This document shows, in pieces, positions 35,591 through 43,790 of a DNA stretch of 64,000 nt. Numbering within the stretch: position 1 is the stretch's first letter; each line of letters begins with the position of its first letter. Made by a program: the position numbers and the translations under genes. The notes beneath the pieces are model-generated. The model did not search any database and was not told where the DNA came from. It saw only the letters and a program-made list of their open reading frames with translations. This DNA comes from Paenibacillus sabinae T27 (GTDB lineage: Bacteria > Bacillota > Bacilli > Paenibacillales > Paenibacillaceae): the NCBI RefSeq assembly GCF_000612505.1, contig NZ_CP004078.1, positions 3,139,252-3,203,251 on the forward strand, given 5' to 3'.

Positions 35591-36486
35591 TATTTATCCC
35601 CCTTCACCAAAATCCGTTCCGAAATCGACTGCAGCAGCGCGCCCGCCATAATCATGCCCGCGCTTTTGGGGGCGACGATTCCAGGAAGCCCAGGCGCCAG
35701 CATCGCTTTGATGCCCCGTTTTTCCGCGTAACGAAAGTCCACTCCTCCGGGCGCAGACGCCAAATCGACAATACAGGTATGCCGGGGCATGTGTGAGATC
35801 ACCTTGGCGGTGAGGATCAGGCTCGGTATCGTATTGAAGATATAATCGACGTCCTTGACATGCTCCAGCAGCTGATCCGTCATAAACGGACTCCAGCCCA
35901 TAACCTCCGCCCGGGCATAATGATCCTGCTTCCGGACGCCCATCGTAACATTTGCTCCAAGACCTTGAAGACTCTTGGCCATCGTAAACCCGGTTCTGCC
36001 CATTCCGAGCACCATCGCTTTGGAGCCGTGAATGGTGAAATCGGTATTCTGAATGGCCATCACGAGCGCGCCTTCGGCCGTAGGAATCGAGTTGTAAATG
36101 GCAACGTCATCGCGGTCCAGCAGCTCTACCAGCTCAAGTCCGCGCTGCGCGCACAGCCTCTTCAAATATTCCTTGGCCATGCCCGTATAAACGGTGCAGT
36201 GCGAGGGCAGCGCTTCGATATGCTCCGTGAGAAGCTGCAGCGGCTCCTCCGTGTACTTCGCGCTGATATGGCCTTCGTCGTCGCAGCCGACGGTTGGCAG
36301 CACCAGAATGTCCGCACCGTCCAGAAGCTCGGCGGACATCCCCCCAAGACTGACCCCTTCGCAGGGGGAATCCCATTTATCAAAGCCGGCAGCGCTCACC
36401 GTCGCATCCATTTCCACACATTTTCGAATCACTTCAATTTGTCTTGCGTCCCCGCCCAGGAACACGATCCTGACGCCAGTCAGCAT
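35590..36486 (-). CDS. dpaA: Dipicolinate synthase subunit A
   Basis: DpaA/SpoVFA (298 residues) is the NAD(P)-binding dehydrogenase subunit. It begins MLTGVRIVFLGGDARQIEVI and has a second Rossmann loop VLGMGRTGFTMAKSL (about residue 157), with the typical end LASAPGGVDFRYAEKRGIKA. The ATG at 36486 has AAAGGAG 9-10 bases upstream; the ORF extends upstream to 36660 but into the dut terminator, so the longer form is rejected. First gene of the dpaAB operon. Confidence 0.96.
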   Translation of the reverse strand: MLTGVRIVFLGGDARQIEVIRKCVEMDATVSAAGFDKWDSPCEGVSLGGMSAELLDGADILVLPTVGCDDEGHISAKYTEEPLQLLTEHIEALPSHCTVYTGMAKEYLKRLCAQRGLELVELLDRDDVAIYNSIPTAEGALVMAIQNTDFTIHGSKAMVLGMGRTGFTMAKSLQGLGANVTMGVRKQDHYARAEVMGWSPFMTDQLLEHVKDVDYIFNTIPSLILTAKVISHMPRHTCIVDLASAPGGVDFRYAEKRGIKAMLAPGLPGIVAPKSAGMIMAGALLQSISERILVKGDK

Positions 36487-36530
36487 AGGGATGACGCTCC
36501 TTTCAACATTACACTGTCGACTATAGAGCA

Positions 36531-36556
36531 TCTTATGCGGGCAGAAGCGGATGGGT
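36531..36556 (-). promoter_or_regulatory. Sigma-K-like promoter of dpaA
   Basis: On the minus strand AC (36556-36555), a 17-base spacer and CATAAGATG (starting at 36537), close to the sigma-K pattern AC-N16/17-CATANNNTA with a mismatch in the last base. B. subtilis spoVF is known to be sigma-K dependent. Confidence 0.4.
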
Positions 36557-36598
36557 GAAAGCAACCTCCACAGGCTGATGATTGGGGTGCTATTTATG

Positions 36599-36646
36599 AA
36601 AAAAGAGCCTGCGCCGTCCGTACAATCGGACGAGAACGCAAGCTCT
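36599..36646 (-). terminator. Terminator of dut
   Basis: Branching stem: AGAGC/GCTCT outside, GCG/CGC, then GTCCG/CGGAC, followed by TTTTTTC on the minus strand. It separates dut from the sporulation operon dpaAB. Confidence 0.8.
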
Positions 36647-36669
36647 CCAGCTTGAAGCAAGTGATGTAT

Positions 36670-37116
36670 TTATTTGCCAGTATGGCCGAAGCCACCGGCT
36701 CCCCGCTCGGTGTCTGTCAGCTCTTCCACTTCCACCATCGTTACAGACGGAACAGCCTGGAAGACCATCTGGGCAATCCGCTCATTGCGGGCGATGGTAA
36801 AAGGCTCCTGCCCCAGATTGATGAGCAGCACCTTGATCTCACCCCGGTAATCGGCGTCGATCGTGCCCGGCGTGTTCAGGCAGGTGATGCCGTGCTTCAG
36901 CGCCAGTCCGCTGCGTGGACGAATCTGCGCCTCCAGACCGTCCGGCATGGCAAGCGCGATTCCCGTGGGAACCAGCGCCCGTGCGCCGGGCGCAAGCGTC
37001 AAATCGCCTTCGACAGCGGCGAACAGATCGTAGCCCGAGGCCTGCTCGGACATTTTGCGGGGCAGATTAACATTCTCATTGCCCGGAAGCTTGAGAATTT
37101 GTACGAAGTAAGACAA
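36670..37116 (-). CDS. dut: dUTP diphosphatase, trimeric type
   Basis: About 148 residues. dUTPase converts dUTP to dUMP, keeping uracil out of DNA and feeding dTMP synthesis. All five trimeric motifs are seen: [40 protein letters not shown] and the P-loop-like [10 protein letters not shown] at the C-terminus. The start is uncertain: a TTG at 37116 is 8 bases from AGGAG and gives [12 protein letters not shown]; ATGs at 37122 and further upstream are too close to or before the site. The gene overlaps the end of mlpA by about 40 bases. B. subtilis has ymxH in this position. Confidence 0.9.
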   Translation of the reverse strand: MSYFVQILKLPGNENVNLPRKMSEQASGYDLFAAVEGDLTLAPGARALVPTGIALAMPDGLEAQIRPRSGLALKHGITCLNTPGTIDADYRGEIKVLLINLGQEPFTIARNERIAQMVFQAVPSVTMVEVEELTDTERGAGGFGHTGK

Positions 37117-38359
37117 GATCATCTCTCCTAACATTGGCAATCACTTTATCGGAAGACCCGACCATCGCGGCCGCAAGCGGCGCGGCGAACATCCGGTCAA
37201 GCACCTGATTTACATCATCCAGCGTGACTTTTTGAATTCTGGCAATCACTTCGTCGAGCGTATCGTGCCGGCCAAGCATCAGCTCGTTTTTTCCAAGACG
37301 GTTCATCCGGCTGCTTGTACTCTCAAGGCTAAGGATTAGACCGCCCTTGAGCTGCTCCTTGCCTTTCCGGAGCTCCTCTTCGTCCATTCCCTTAACGGCC
37401 AGCTCATAGAGCATTTCCTTGGTTAGCTCCATAACGTCTTTGGTTTGCTTAGGAGCTGTTCCGGCATAGACGGTGAACAAACCGCTGTCCGCTTGCGCGC
37501 TGTGATAGGAATATACGGAGTAGGCCAGTCCTCGTTTTTCGCGGATTTCCTGGAACAGGCGGGAGCTCATCCCGCCGCCGACGGCGTTATTGATCAAGGC
37601 CATCGCATACTGCAGCGGATCATCATTCGCACAGCCGGGCAGAGACAGGCAGATGTGATTCTGCTCCGTTTTTTTGCGTCGGAACAATAAATCCCCATGA
37701 AAATCGGGTGGGCTCACCGGGCCTGTGTCTCCATGAACGGCGAACGATCCAAAATACCGTTCCAGCAAATCTCCCACGCTGTCGTCGAAATTCCCGGCTA
37801 TACTGATCACCGTGTTTTCAACCGTATATTGTTTCTTCATATAGGCCCTGAGATCATCCGGGGTCATGGCTTCCAGCCGTTCCTTAAGCCCCAGAATGGA
37901 ATAGGCGAGCGGGTGGCTGCCGTAGGCCGCCATCGACATCAGGTCATGCACGAGATCGTCCGGCGTATCTTCATACATCGATATTTCCTCGAGAATGACG
38001 TTCTTTTCTTTGGCCAATTCCTCCGCATCCATCTTCGAACGGAAAAACATATCGGCCAGCACATCGACCGCAATCGGCAGATGCTCATCCAGCACTTTGG
38101 CGTAATAACAGGTGTATTCTTTCGAGGTGAATGCATTGACATTCCCTCCGATGGAATCGAACCGCTCCGCGATCGCTTTTGCATCGTACCGGTCAGTACC
38201 CTTGAACAGCATATGTTCAATAAAATGGGAAATCCCGTTGTTTTCCGGCGTCTCGTTCCTGGAGCCAGTCTTGACCCAGATTCCGAAGGAAACAGACCGG
38301 CCTGTCGGGATTTTCTCCATGACTACCCGCAACCCGTTTGATAATACCATTTTCTCCAC
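37076..38359 (-). CDS. mlpA: Peptidase M16 family zinc protease MlpA/YmxG
   Basis: A 427-residue mitochondrial-processing-peptidase-like protease with the inverted zinc motif [11 protein letters not shown] (about residues 50-54) and the downstream [12 protein letters not shown]lu. The C-terminal half has the M16_C features ([21 protein letters not shown]). It is cytoplasmic, with no signal sequence. The GTG at 38359 is preferred because GGAGG is 8 bases upstream; the ATG at 38380 precedes that site. It lies after ylxY, as in B. subtilis, and overlaps the start of dut. Confidence 0.92.
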   Translation of the reverse strand: MEKMVLSNGLRVVMEKIPTGRSVSFGIWVKTGSRNETPENNGISHFIEHMLFKGTDRYDAKAIAERFDSIGGNVNAFTSKEYTCYYAKVLDEHLPIAVDVLADMFFRSKMDAEELAKEKNVILEEISMYEDTPDDLVHDLMSMAAYGSHPLAYSILGLKERLEAMTPDDLRAYMKKQYTVENTVISIAGNFDDSVGDLLERYFGSFAVHGDTGPVSPPDFHGDLLFRRKKTEQNHICLSLPGCANDDPLQYAMALINNAVGGGMSSRLFQEIREKRGLAYSVYSYHSAQADSGLFTVYAGTAPKQTKDVMELTKEMLYELAVKGMDEEELRKGKEQLKGGLILSLESTSSRMNRLGKNELMLGRHDTLDEVIARIQKVTLDDVNQVLDRMFAAPLAAAMVGSSDKVIANVRRDDLVLLRTNSQASGQ

Positions 38360-38440
38360 GTAAAAAGTCCTCCTGCCCATAGCCTTTCGTTTGCCTTCCG
38401 ATTTAACTGGGCGACTTATATCCTATCAGAAACGGGAGCT

Positions 38441-39424
38441 TCACTCAACACTGCTTGGCAGCACGCGTTCCGGCGACAGCGTCTGGCTGACGGTTCCGAG
38501 TACCAGACCTTTAGCTTTGATGCCGCGGATCATTCCGCGCAGCGCTCTCGACGACGAGGACGTGGGGTGCATAAGCACGAGCGTGCCCGGTTCCGCCTTT
38601 GCGGTAATTTTGGCAACGACCGACTCTGGTGAAGGATTGCGCCAGTCGACCGTATCCACCGTCCACAGCACCGTCTTCAGCCCGAGCTCACGGGCGATCT
38701 TCACGGTCTCTTGGTCAAAATCTCCCGACGGCGGCGCAAACCAGCGGTTATCGACCCCAAGACTTGATTTCAGCAGCTTCTTGGTTTTGTCGATCTCCAT
38801 CAACGCTCTGGCCCGGCTAAGTGTGCTCATATTCGGATGCGAATAGGCGTGGTTCTCGATCTCATGTCCGCGCTTTTGAATCTCCACCGCAAGCTCGCGG
38901 TTCTTGCTCAGCCAGCTGCCGTCCAGGAAAAATGTCGCCTTCACATGCTCCTCGTCCAAAATGTTCAGCATCGGCACAATAAATTCGTTCCCCCAAGCGA
39001 CGTTGATCATGAGTGAGACCATCGGCTTGGCGGGATTGCCCCGGTAGATGGGCTGCGCTCCGAGATCGTCCAGCGAGACGGCAGGCGGGGTCTGTCTGTA
39101 AATATACTTGATCTCACTGCCAGCCGGGAGGAGCAGCGCTCCCTTGTAAGTCGCTTCCACGTCGACCTTAAGCCCGTTATAACCGGGAATCGCCTTCCAT
39201 ACCCGGTCTACTCTTGCGTCTACCGGCGGGCTGCTGATTTCGGCCGCTTTCGCTTCAATGACGCTTCTCAGCTCGCTATGCTGCTCTCCGATCGGCTTCA
39301 GAACGGCCATGCCTCCGGAGGTGCGCAGCTGCTGAAGCATATTTTTTACCGGCCCGGCGCTGCTGCCGATTCCGATCACTACAGCCATGCAGGCCAGCAC
39401 GACCGCCGCTTTTTCCAGTCTCAT
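38441..39424 (-). CDS. ylxY: YlxY, polysaccharide-deacetylase-fold protein with altered catalytic motif
   Basis: A 327-residue NodB-homology protein with an N-terminal signal/anchor helix (AAVVLACMAVVIGIG) and therefore extracytoplasmic. The NodB domain begins around residue 135. Where active deacetylases have TFDDG, this protein reads SLMINVAWGNE, so the metal-binding and catalytic Asp pair is missing, whereas ENHAYSHPNMS keeps the His-rich motif 2. It may be inactive or bind a ligand. The ATG at 39424 is 8 bases from AGGAGG. It lies between pnp and mlpA, as in B. subtilis. Confidence 0.88.
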   Translation of the reverse strand: MRLEKAAVVLACMAVVIGIGSSAGPVKNMLQQLRTSGGMAVLKPIGEQHSELRSVIEAKAAEISSPPVDARVDRVWKAIPGYNGLKVDVEATYKGALLLPAGSEIKYIYRQTPPAVSLDDLGAQPIYRGNPAKPMVSLMINVAWGNEFIVPMLNILDEEHVKATFFLDGSWLSKNRELAVEIQKRGHEIENHAYSHPNMSTLSRARALMEIDKTKKLLKSSLGVDNRWFAPPSGDFDQETVKIARELGLKTVLWTVDTVDWRNPSPESVVAKITAKAEPGTLVLMHPTSSSSRALRGMIRGIKAKGLVLGTVSQTLSPERVLPSSVE

Positions 39425-39578
39425 CACGGCTTCCTCCTATGCGCTTCTCCTCATTCCTATTTACAGCGCTTTGTCCCAGCCTATGAGACAAGTCGCTGCA
39501 ATATGCCTTCGGGCTCCTCAGGGAATGCGATGACCTTGGCACTTGGAGCAAGCGTATGAGAAAGAAAACCGCTCTAAG

Positions 39579-39680
39579 CAAGAAGAAACGGCTGCGCCAT
39601 CCTCGCGGGAGGAGGGCATCCGTTTCTCGTAGAAATATAAGACCGAACGATAGGCGCGAGCTTATAAAGTCTTATATTTC
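39579..39680 (+). repeat. Dispersed structured repeat, copy 2
   Basis: In the pnp-ylxY gap. A 5' hairpin pairs AGAAACGG (39584-39591) with CCGTTTCT (39620-39627) and has inner TCCTC/GAGGA. After TCTCGTA the second hairpin has a perfect 12-bp outer stem (39632-39643 with 39669-39680) and an inner stem ATAGGC/GCTTAT closing a GCGA tetraloop (39656-39659). It is antisense to local transcription. Copies 1 and 3 are at 13818-13918 and 62423-62532. Confidence 0.85.
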
Positions 39681-39685
39681 AAAAT

Positions 39686-39705
39686 AACTCCACATCTGTG
39701 GAGTT
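39686..39705. terminator. Short perfect inverted repeat before the pnp terminator
   Basis: AACTCCACA and TGTGGAGTT are perfectly complementary around two bases. There is no T tract, so it may be a 3'-end barrier or a protein site rather than a terminator. Confidence 0.4.
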
Positions 39706-39712
39706 ACAGCTC

Positions 39713-39748
39713 AAAAAAAGAGCCAGAATTCAAGCTTCTGCCTCTTTT
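39713..39748. terminator. Terminator of pnp
   Basis: AAAAGAG-CAGAA paired with TTCTG-CTCTTTT, flanked by A and T tracts on both sides, 47 bases after the pnp stop. Confidence 0.85.
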
Positions 39749-39794
39749 CAAATTTGTATCCATAAGAATCGGTACGTGTCAGGATCTCGGCCTT

Positions 39795-41891
39795 TTACGC
39801 TTTGGCTTCCGCGGTCAAAACGGCCTTGCGCGACAGGTTAACGCGGCCCTGCTGGTCGATTTCGGTCACTTTAACGGTGATGGTATCACCGATGGCAACC
39901 ACGTCTTCTACTTTGCCTACTCGGTCAGTCGACAGCTGCGAAATATGCACCAAACCATCCTTGCCCGGCAAAATTTCCACGAAAGCTCCGAATTTCTCAA
40001 TCCGCTTGACGGTGCCGACATAAATTTCGCCGACTTCAACCTCGCGCACGATGCCTTCGATGATGGAACGCGCTTTCTTGATCATCTCTTCATTCGAAGA
40101 AGCGATGAATACGCGGCCGTCCTGCTCGATGTCGATCTTCACGCCGGTCTCTTCGATGATCTTGTTGATGATTTTGCCGCCTGCGCCGATAACATCGCGG
40201 ATTTTGTCCGGATTGATCTGCATGATGATAATCTTCGGCGCATAAGGGGAAAGGCTCTCTCTCGGTTTGGAAATAGCCTCCATCATTTTGCTCAAAATAA
40301 ACAGCCGGCCTTCTTTAGCCTGTTCAAGCGCTTCCTCCAGGATTTTGCGGTCGATGCCGTCGATCTTGATATCCATTTGAATGGCAGTTACGCCTTCAGC
40401 AGTACCGGCCACTTTGAAGTCCATATCGCCGAGATGGTCTTCCATGCCCTGAATGTCAGTCAGGATGGATACATGCTCGCCGTCTTTAATCAGACCCATT
40501 GCCACACCGGCAACCGGGGCTTTAATCGGAACGCCCGCATCCATCATCGCCAGGGTACTTGCGCAAATGCTCGCCTGGGAAGTCGAACCGTTCGATTCCA
40601 GCACCTCGGATACGAGGCGGATCGTGTACGGGAATTCAGTTTCGCTAGGAATTACCTTGGACAATGCGCGTTCACCAAGCGCTCCATGACCGATTTCACG
40701 GCGTCCCGGCGCTCTAAGCGGACGGGCTTCCCCTACGCTGAACGGCGGGAAGTTATAGTGGTGCATGAACCGTTTCGTTTCGGTCAAATCGATGCCGTCG
40801 AGAATCTGCACATCGCCGAGCGCGCCGAGCGTACATACGCTGAGAGCCTGCGTCTGGCCGCGTGTGAACAGTCCCGAGCCGTGCGTGCGCGGAAGCAGCG
40901 ACGTATCGCAGTCAATCGGACGAATCTCGTTCAGCTTCCGGCCATCCGGACGAACCTTGTCGTGCGTAATCAGACGACGGACTTCTTCCTTGACGATATC
41001 GTGCAGCACTTCCTTCACGTCGCCAATCAGCTCCGGCGTTTCGATATATTTTTCCGTGAAGTGTTCCACCGTATCGTTATTGACTGCGTCGATCGCATCC
41101 TGGCGGGCATGCTTCTCGGCAATCTTAACCGCTTCAACCAGCCGCTCCTGCGCATAAGCGCGTACTTCGGTATTCACATCCACGTTAACGGCGTGCAGCT
41201 TCACGGTCATTTTTTCCTTGCCGGCAATCTGCACCAGTTCTTCAATCTTCGCTACAATGGCGCGGATCTCTTCATGCCCGAACATGATCGCTTCCAGCAT
41301 AACTTCTTCCGGCACTTCATTCGCTTCCGCTTCCACCATCATGATGGCGTCTTTCGTACCGGCCACGACGAGATAGATGTCGCTCTCTTCCTGTTGGGCG
41401 ATCGTCGGGTTAACGACAAACTGGCCATTAATTCGGCCGACAACGACACCGCCAATTGGACCGTTGAACGGCACATCGGAAATGCTCAGCGCCGCCGACG
41501 TTCCGATCATAGCTGCGATTTCTGGCGAGCAATCCTGATCGACGCTCATTACGAGGTTCAGCACCTGCACGTCATTACGGAAGCCTTCCGGGAACAGCGG
41601 ACGAATCGGACGGTCGGTCAGACGGCTGGACAAAATCGCTTTTTCGCTCGGTCTGCCTTCGCGCTTTATGAAGCCTCCTGGAATTTTACCGACCGCGTAC
41701 AAACGTTCCTCATAGTTTACGGTGAGCGGAAAAAAGTCCAAATCCTTCGGCTCGCTTGAAGCCGTCACCGTACAGAGCACCGACGTATCACCGTAGCGGA
41801 CCATAACGGCTGCGTTCGCCTGCTTGGCGAGGCGGCCTGTTTCCAGCACCAGGGTTCTGCCCCCGAGCTGCATTTCTACATGTTTTGACAT
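39795..41891 (-). CDS. pnp: Polyribonucleotide nucleotidyltransferase (PNPase)
   Basis: PNPase (698 residues) is a trimeric 3'-5' phosphorolytic exoribonuclease. The order is RNase PH domain 1, a helical domain, RNase PH domain 2 ([16 protein letters not shown]; the [20 protein letters not shown] metal site), KH ([20 protein letters not shown], about residues 560-580) and S1 ([20 protein letters not shown]). GGAGG precedes the ATG. It follows rpsO after a 380-base gap with a terminator and a long hairpin, similar to the rpsO-pnp arrangement where PNPase controls its own mRNA in E. coli. Confidence 0.98.
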   Translation of the reverse strand: MSKHVEMQLGGRTLVLETGRLAKQANAAVMVRYGDTSVLCTVTASSEPKDLDFFPLTVNYEERLYAVGKIPGGFIKREGRPSEKAILSSRLTDRPIRPLFPEGFRNDVQVLNLVMSVDQDCSPEIAAMIGTSAALSISDVPFNGPIGGVVVGRINGQFVVNPTIAQQEESDIYLVVAGTKDAIMMVEAEANEVPEEVMLEAIMFGHEEIRAIVAKIEELVQIAGKEKMTVKLHAVNVDVNTEVRAYAQERLVEAVKIAEKHARQDAIDAVNNDTVEHFTEKYIETPELIGDVKEVLHDIVKEEVRRLITHDKVRPDGRKLNEIRPIDCDTSLLPRTHGSGLFTRGQTQALSVCTLGALGDVQILDGIDLTETKRFMHHYNFPPFSVGEARPLRAPGRREIGHGALGERALSKVIPSETEFPYTIRLVSEVLESNGSTSQASICASTLAMMDAGVPIKAPVAGVAMGLIKDGEHVSILTDIQGMEDHLGDMDFKVAGTAEGVTAIQMDIKIDGIDRKILEEALEQAKEGRLFILSKMMEAISKPRESLSPYAPKIIIMQINPDKIRDVIGAGGKIINKIIEETGVKIDIEQDGRVFIASSNEEMIKKARSIIEGIVREVEVGEIYVGTVKRIEKFGAFVEILPGKDGLVHISQLSTDRVGKVEDVVAIGDTITVKVTEIDQQGRVNLSRKAVLTAEAKA

Positions 41892-42017
41892 AAAGTCCCT
41901 CCTTGGATGGCAGCAGACCCGCTCAACCTTATTGCAGGTTCAATCTGATCTACTCAAAATAAAACGGCGTATCCTATGATGGGGCTATACGCGCGTTCTC
42001 TATGCAATACAAGATAA

Positions 42018-42069
42018 CCCCACAAAGTGAAGACCTGGGATTTTGAGTTGGCTCAGGTTCTTTGCGGGG
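42018..42069 (-). promoter_or_regulatory. Long hairpin upstream of pnp
   Basis: CCCC-CAAAG-(5 bases)-ACCTG pairs with CAGGT-CTTTG-GGGG around a loop of about 16 bases. It lies some 130 bases before the pnp start and downstream of the rpsO terminator. A weak TTGTAT-N17-TATAGC promoter-like pair follows on the minus strand. It could be an RNase-processed control hairpin for pnp. Confidence 0.5.
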
Positions 42070-42186
42070 ACCTCTATATCTTCAATTTAATGTGAATCAA
42101 GTACCGGCTTGGCCGTTCTCTTGGGAAAAAAAGCCGTCGGTTATATGTACAGGGTCCGGTTGGCTGCTAAATTTTTCCCTAATTTT

Positions 42187-42254
42187 CAAAAAGCAACCCA
42201 GCTGTCCCGTTGACGCTTCTTGGAAGCACATACGGTAAACAACCAGGCTGCTTT
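42187..42254 (-). terminator. Terminator of rpsO
   Basis: A long imperfect stem begins AAAGCAGCC against GGTTGCTTT (with G-T pairs) and ends in TTTTT on the minus strand, 21 bases past the rpsO stop. Partial readthrough to pnp is possible. Confidence 0.7.
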
Positions 42255-42274
42255 AAGGGTAAACTTATGAATTA

Positions 42275-42544
42275 TTAACGACGCAATCCCAGTTTCTCGA
42301 TCAAAGCACTGTAACGCTGCACGTCTTTGTTCTTCAAATACGCGAGCAGTTTACGGCGTTGACCTACCATCTTCAGCAATCCGCGGCGGGAATGATGATC
42401 CTTCTTGTGCGTACGCAAGTGGTCGGTCAGATTAACGATATTCTCCGTGAGGATAGCAATTTGCACCTCTGGAGATCCGGTATCGGATTCATGAGTTTTG
42501 TGCTCGTCGATCAGTTGTTGCTTGCGTTCTTGAGTCAATGCCAT
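42275..42544 (-). CDS. rpsO: 30S ribosomal protein S15
   Basis: S15 has 89 residues and binds the central domain of 16S rRNA. The sequence starts [20 protein letters not shown] and has the conserved [14 protein letters not shown] and [18 protein letters not shown]; full length. The ATG at 42544 is preceded by GAAGGAGGTG. It has its own promoter and a structured leader of about 100 bases, and is followed by pnp. Confidence 0.99.
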   Translation of the reverse strand: MALTQERKQQLIDEHKTHESDTGSPEVQIAILTENIVNLTDHLRTHKKDHHSRRGLLKMVGQRRKLLAYLKNKDVQRYSALIEKLGLRR

Positions 42545-42581
42545 CCTGTTCACCTCCTTCATAATAATCGCCAGTGGCCTC

Positions 42582-42596
42582 GTCACCGTCGGTGAC
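42582..42596 (-). promoter_or_regulatory. Leader hairpin of rpsO
   Basis: A perfect 6-bp stem GTCACC/GGTGAC with a 3-base loop, followed on the minus strand by GAGGCCACTGGCG and the ribosome site; another stem near 42620-42640. S15 represses its own mRNA in several bacteria by binding leader helices; that role is inferred here. Confidence 0.4.
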
Positions 42597-42649
42597 AATC
42601 GAATGACCAAGCCAAGGTTACGGCTGCCGGAAATCCAGCAACGTTAATC

Positions 42650-42678
42650 AGTATAGCACTATAAAAGGCAAAAGTAAA
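42650..42678 (-). promoter_or_regulatory. Promoter of rpsO
   Basis: TTTACT (42678-42673), 17-base spacer, TATACT (42655-42650) on the minus strand; start of transcription expected about 100 bases before the rpsO ATG. Confidence 0.65.
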
Positions 42679-42754
42679 CGTCGGCACCGGAAAGATCCGG
42701 TAAAGCTTCATTATAATCGATAAATGCGGATAAAGAGGGATCAAATCAAAGAGG

Positions 42755-43699
42755 TCAAGATTCCTGCAAAATCTTGTCGGCTGTCTTGGCATCCTCCCGA
42801 ATTTGGGAAATCAGCGATTCCACGGAATCGAACCTGCGCTCCGGCCGGATAAAAGAGACCAGTTCCACTTTCAATTCTTCCCCGTATATATTGCCGGAAA
42901 AATCCAGCATATGAATCTCAAACGTCGGAGTGGTAACTCCTTCGTGAAAGGTCGGCTTCACGCCCACATTCATCACTCCGGGCAACGCCTTTCCGTTATG
43001 GAAAGCGCGAACGGCATACACGCCTCTCGCCGGTATGACATACCGGTCCTCCAGCTCCAGATTCGCGGTCGGAAACCCGATGGTGCGGCCGCGCTTCTCG
43101 CCGTGAACCACCGTTCCCCGCAAGTGATAGCGCCGGCCGAACCAAAAGTTCACCAGCTCAACTTCACCGTTCTGCAGGCTCTTTCGGATGCCGGAGCTGC
43201 TCACCTTGACGCCATTCAGCAGGAACGGCGGTACGGTCTCTACCCGCATGGTTCCATTGCCAAGCAGGCGCAGCATATCGGCGTCCCCTTCGCCCATATA
43301 GCCGAAGCGGAAGTCAAACCCGACGACGGCCGCTGAAATGTTCAAGGGCAGAAGCATGCGCTCCACAAAGTCCCGCGGGCTTACCCGAGAGAGTTCCTCA
43401 TTGAATTCGATGACGAATAATACATCGACGCCAAGCCCGGCAAGCAGCTCGCGCTTGTCTCGGGGGGGAGTCAAATAGCCTTCATAATCCCCTTTCCCCA
43501 TAACATCCTTTGGGTGGGGATAGAAAGTGATGACCGCTGCCGGCAAGCCTTCTTCGCGGGCCTTAGCCACAGCGGAGGAGATGACGCTGACATGCCCTCT
43601 GTGCAGGCCGTCGAATTGACCCAAGGCCGCAATCTGGGGCTGATCCCACTCGGCTGCAGTCTCCGGCTTCATCGGATAGGTTAACGTTACGGTTCTCAC
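42755..43699 (-). CDS. ribF: Bifunctional riboflavin kinase/FAD synthetase
   Basis: RibF/RibC (314 residues) makes FMN and then FAD. The N-terminal nucleotidyltransferase domain has ALGQFDGLHRGHVSV (about 25-39) and the SSSGIRKSLQ loop; the C-terminal kinase domain has GRTIGFPTANLELED and PARGVYAV. The GTG at 43699 is 7 bases from AGGTGAG and is preferred over an ATG 18 bases further upstream. It follows truB with 91 bases between them. Confidence 0.95.
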   Translation of the reverse strand: MRTVTLTYPMKPETAAEWDQPQIAALGQFDGLHRGHVSVISSAVAKAREEGLPAAVITFYPHPKDVMGKGDYEGYLTPPRDKRELLAGLGVDVLFVIEFNEELSRVSPRDFVERMLLPLNISAAVVGFDFRFGYMGEGDADMLRLLGNGTMRVETVPPFLLNGVKVSSSGIRKSLQNGEVELVNFWFGRRYHLRGTVVHGEKRGRTIGFPTANLELEDRYVIPARGVYAVRAFHNGKALPGVMNVGVKPTFHEGVTTPTFEIHMLDFSGNIYGEELKVELVSFIRPERRFDSVESLISQIREDAKTADKILQES

Positions 43700-43731
43700 G
43701 CTGTATCTCACCTGCACTTCACTTAATTAAG

Positions 43732-43764
43732 AAAAACACCGATTGGTGCCCTTTGCAGGGTACC
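43732..43764 (-). terminator. Alternative hairpins between truB and ribF
   Basis: GGTACCC/GGGCACC (43745-43764) and CACC/GGTG followed by TTTTTC (43737-43748, minus strand) share bases, so only one can form. This may be a weak terminator with an antiterminator partner, or chance. Confidence 0.35.
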
Positions 43765-43790
43765 GTCGAAGAATTCTCTCATAATTTCCA

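Noticed and set aside
35590..36486. Possible shikimate dehydrogenase or similar Rossmann enzyme
   Set aside because: Coupling to dpaB and the specific N- and C-terminal sequences identify dipicolinate synthase A.
36487..36660. N-terminal extension of dpaA by 58 codons
   Set aside because: It overlaps the dut terminator and has no ribosome site; AAAGGAG before 36486 fixes the start.
39945..41759. A 604-codon open frame on the plus strand opposite pnp
   Set aside because: It is the complement of a fully conserved PNPase gene, has no ribosome site or recognisable domain, and is explained by the GC-skewed codon use of pnp.
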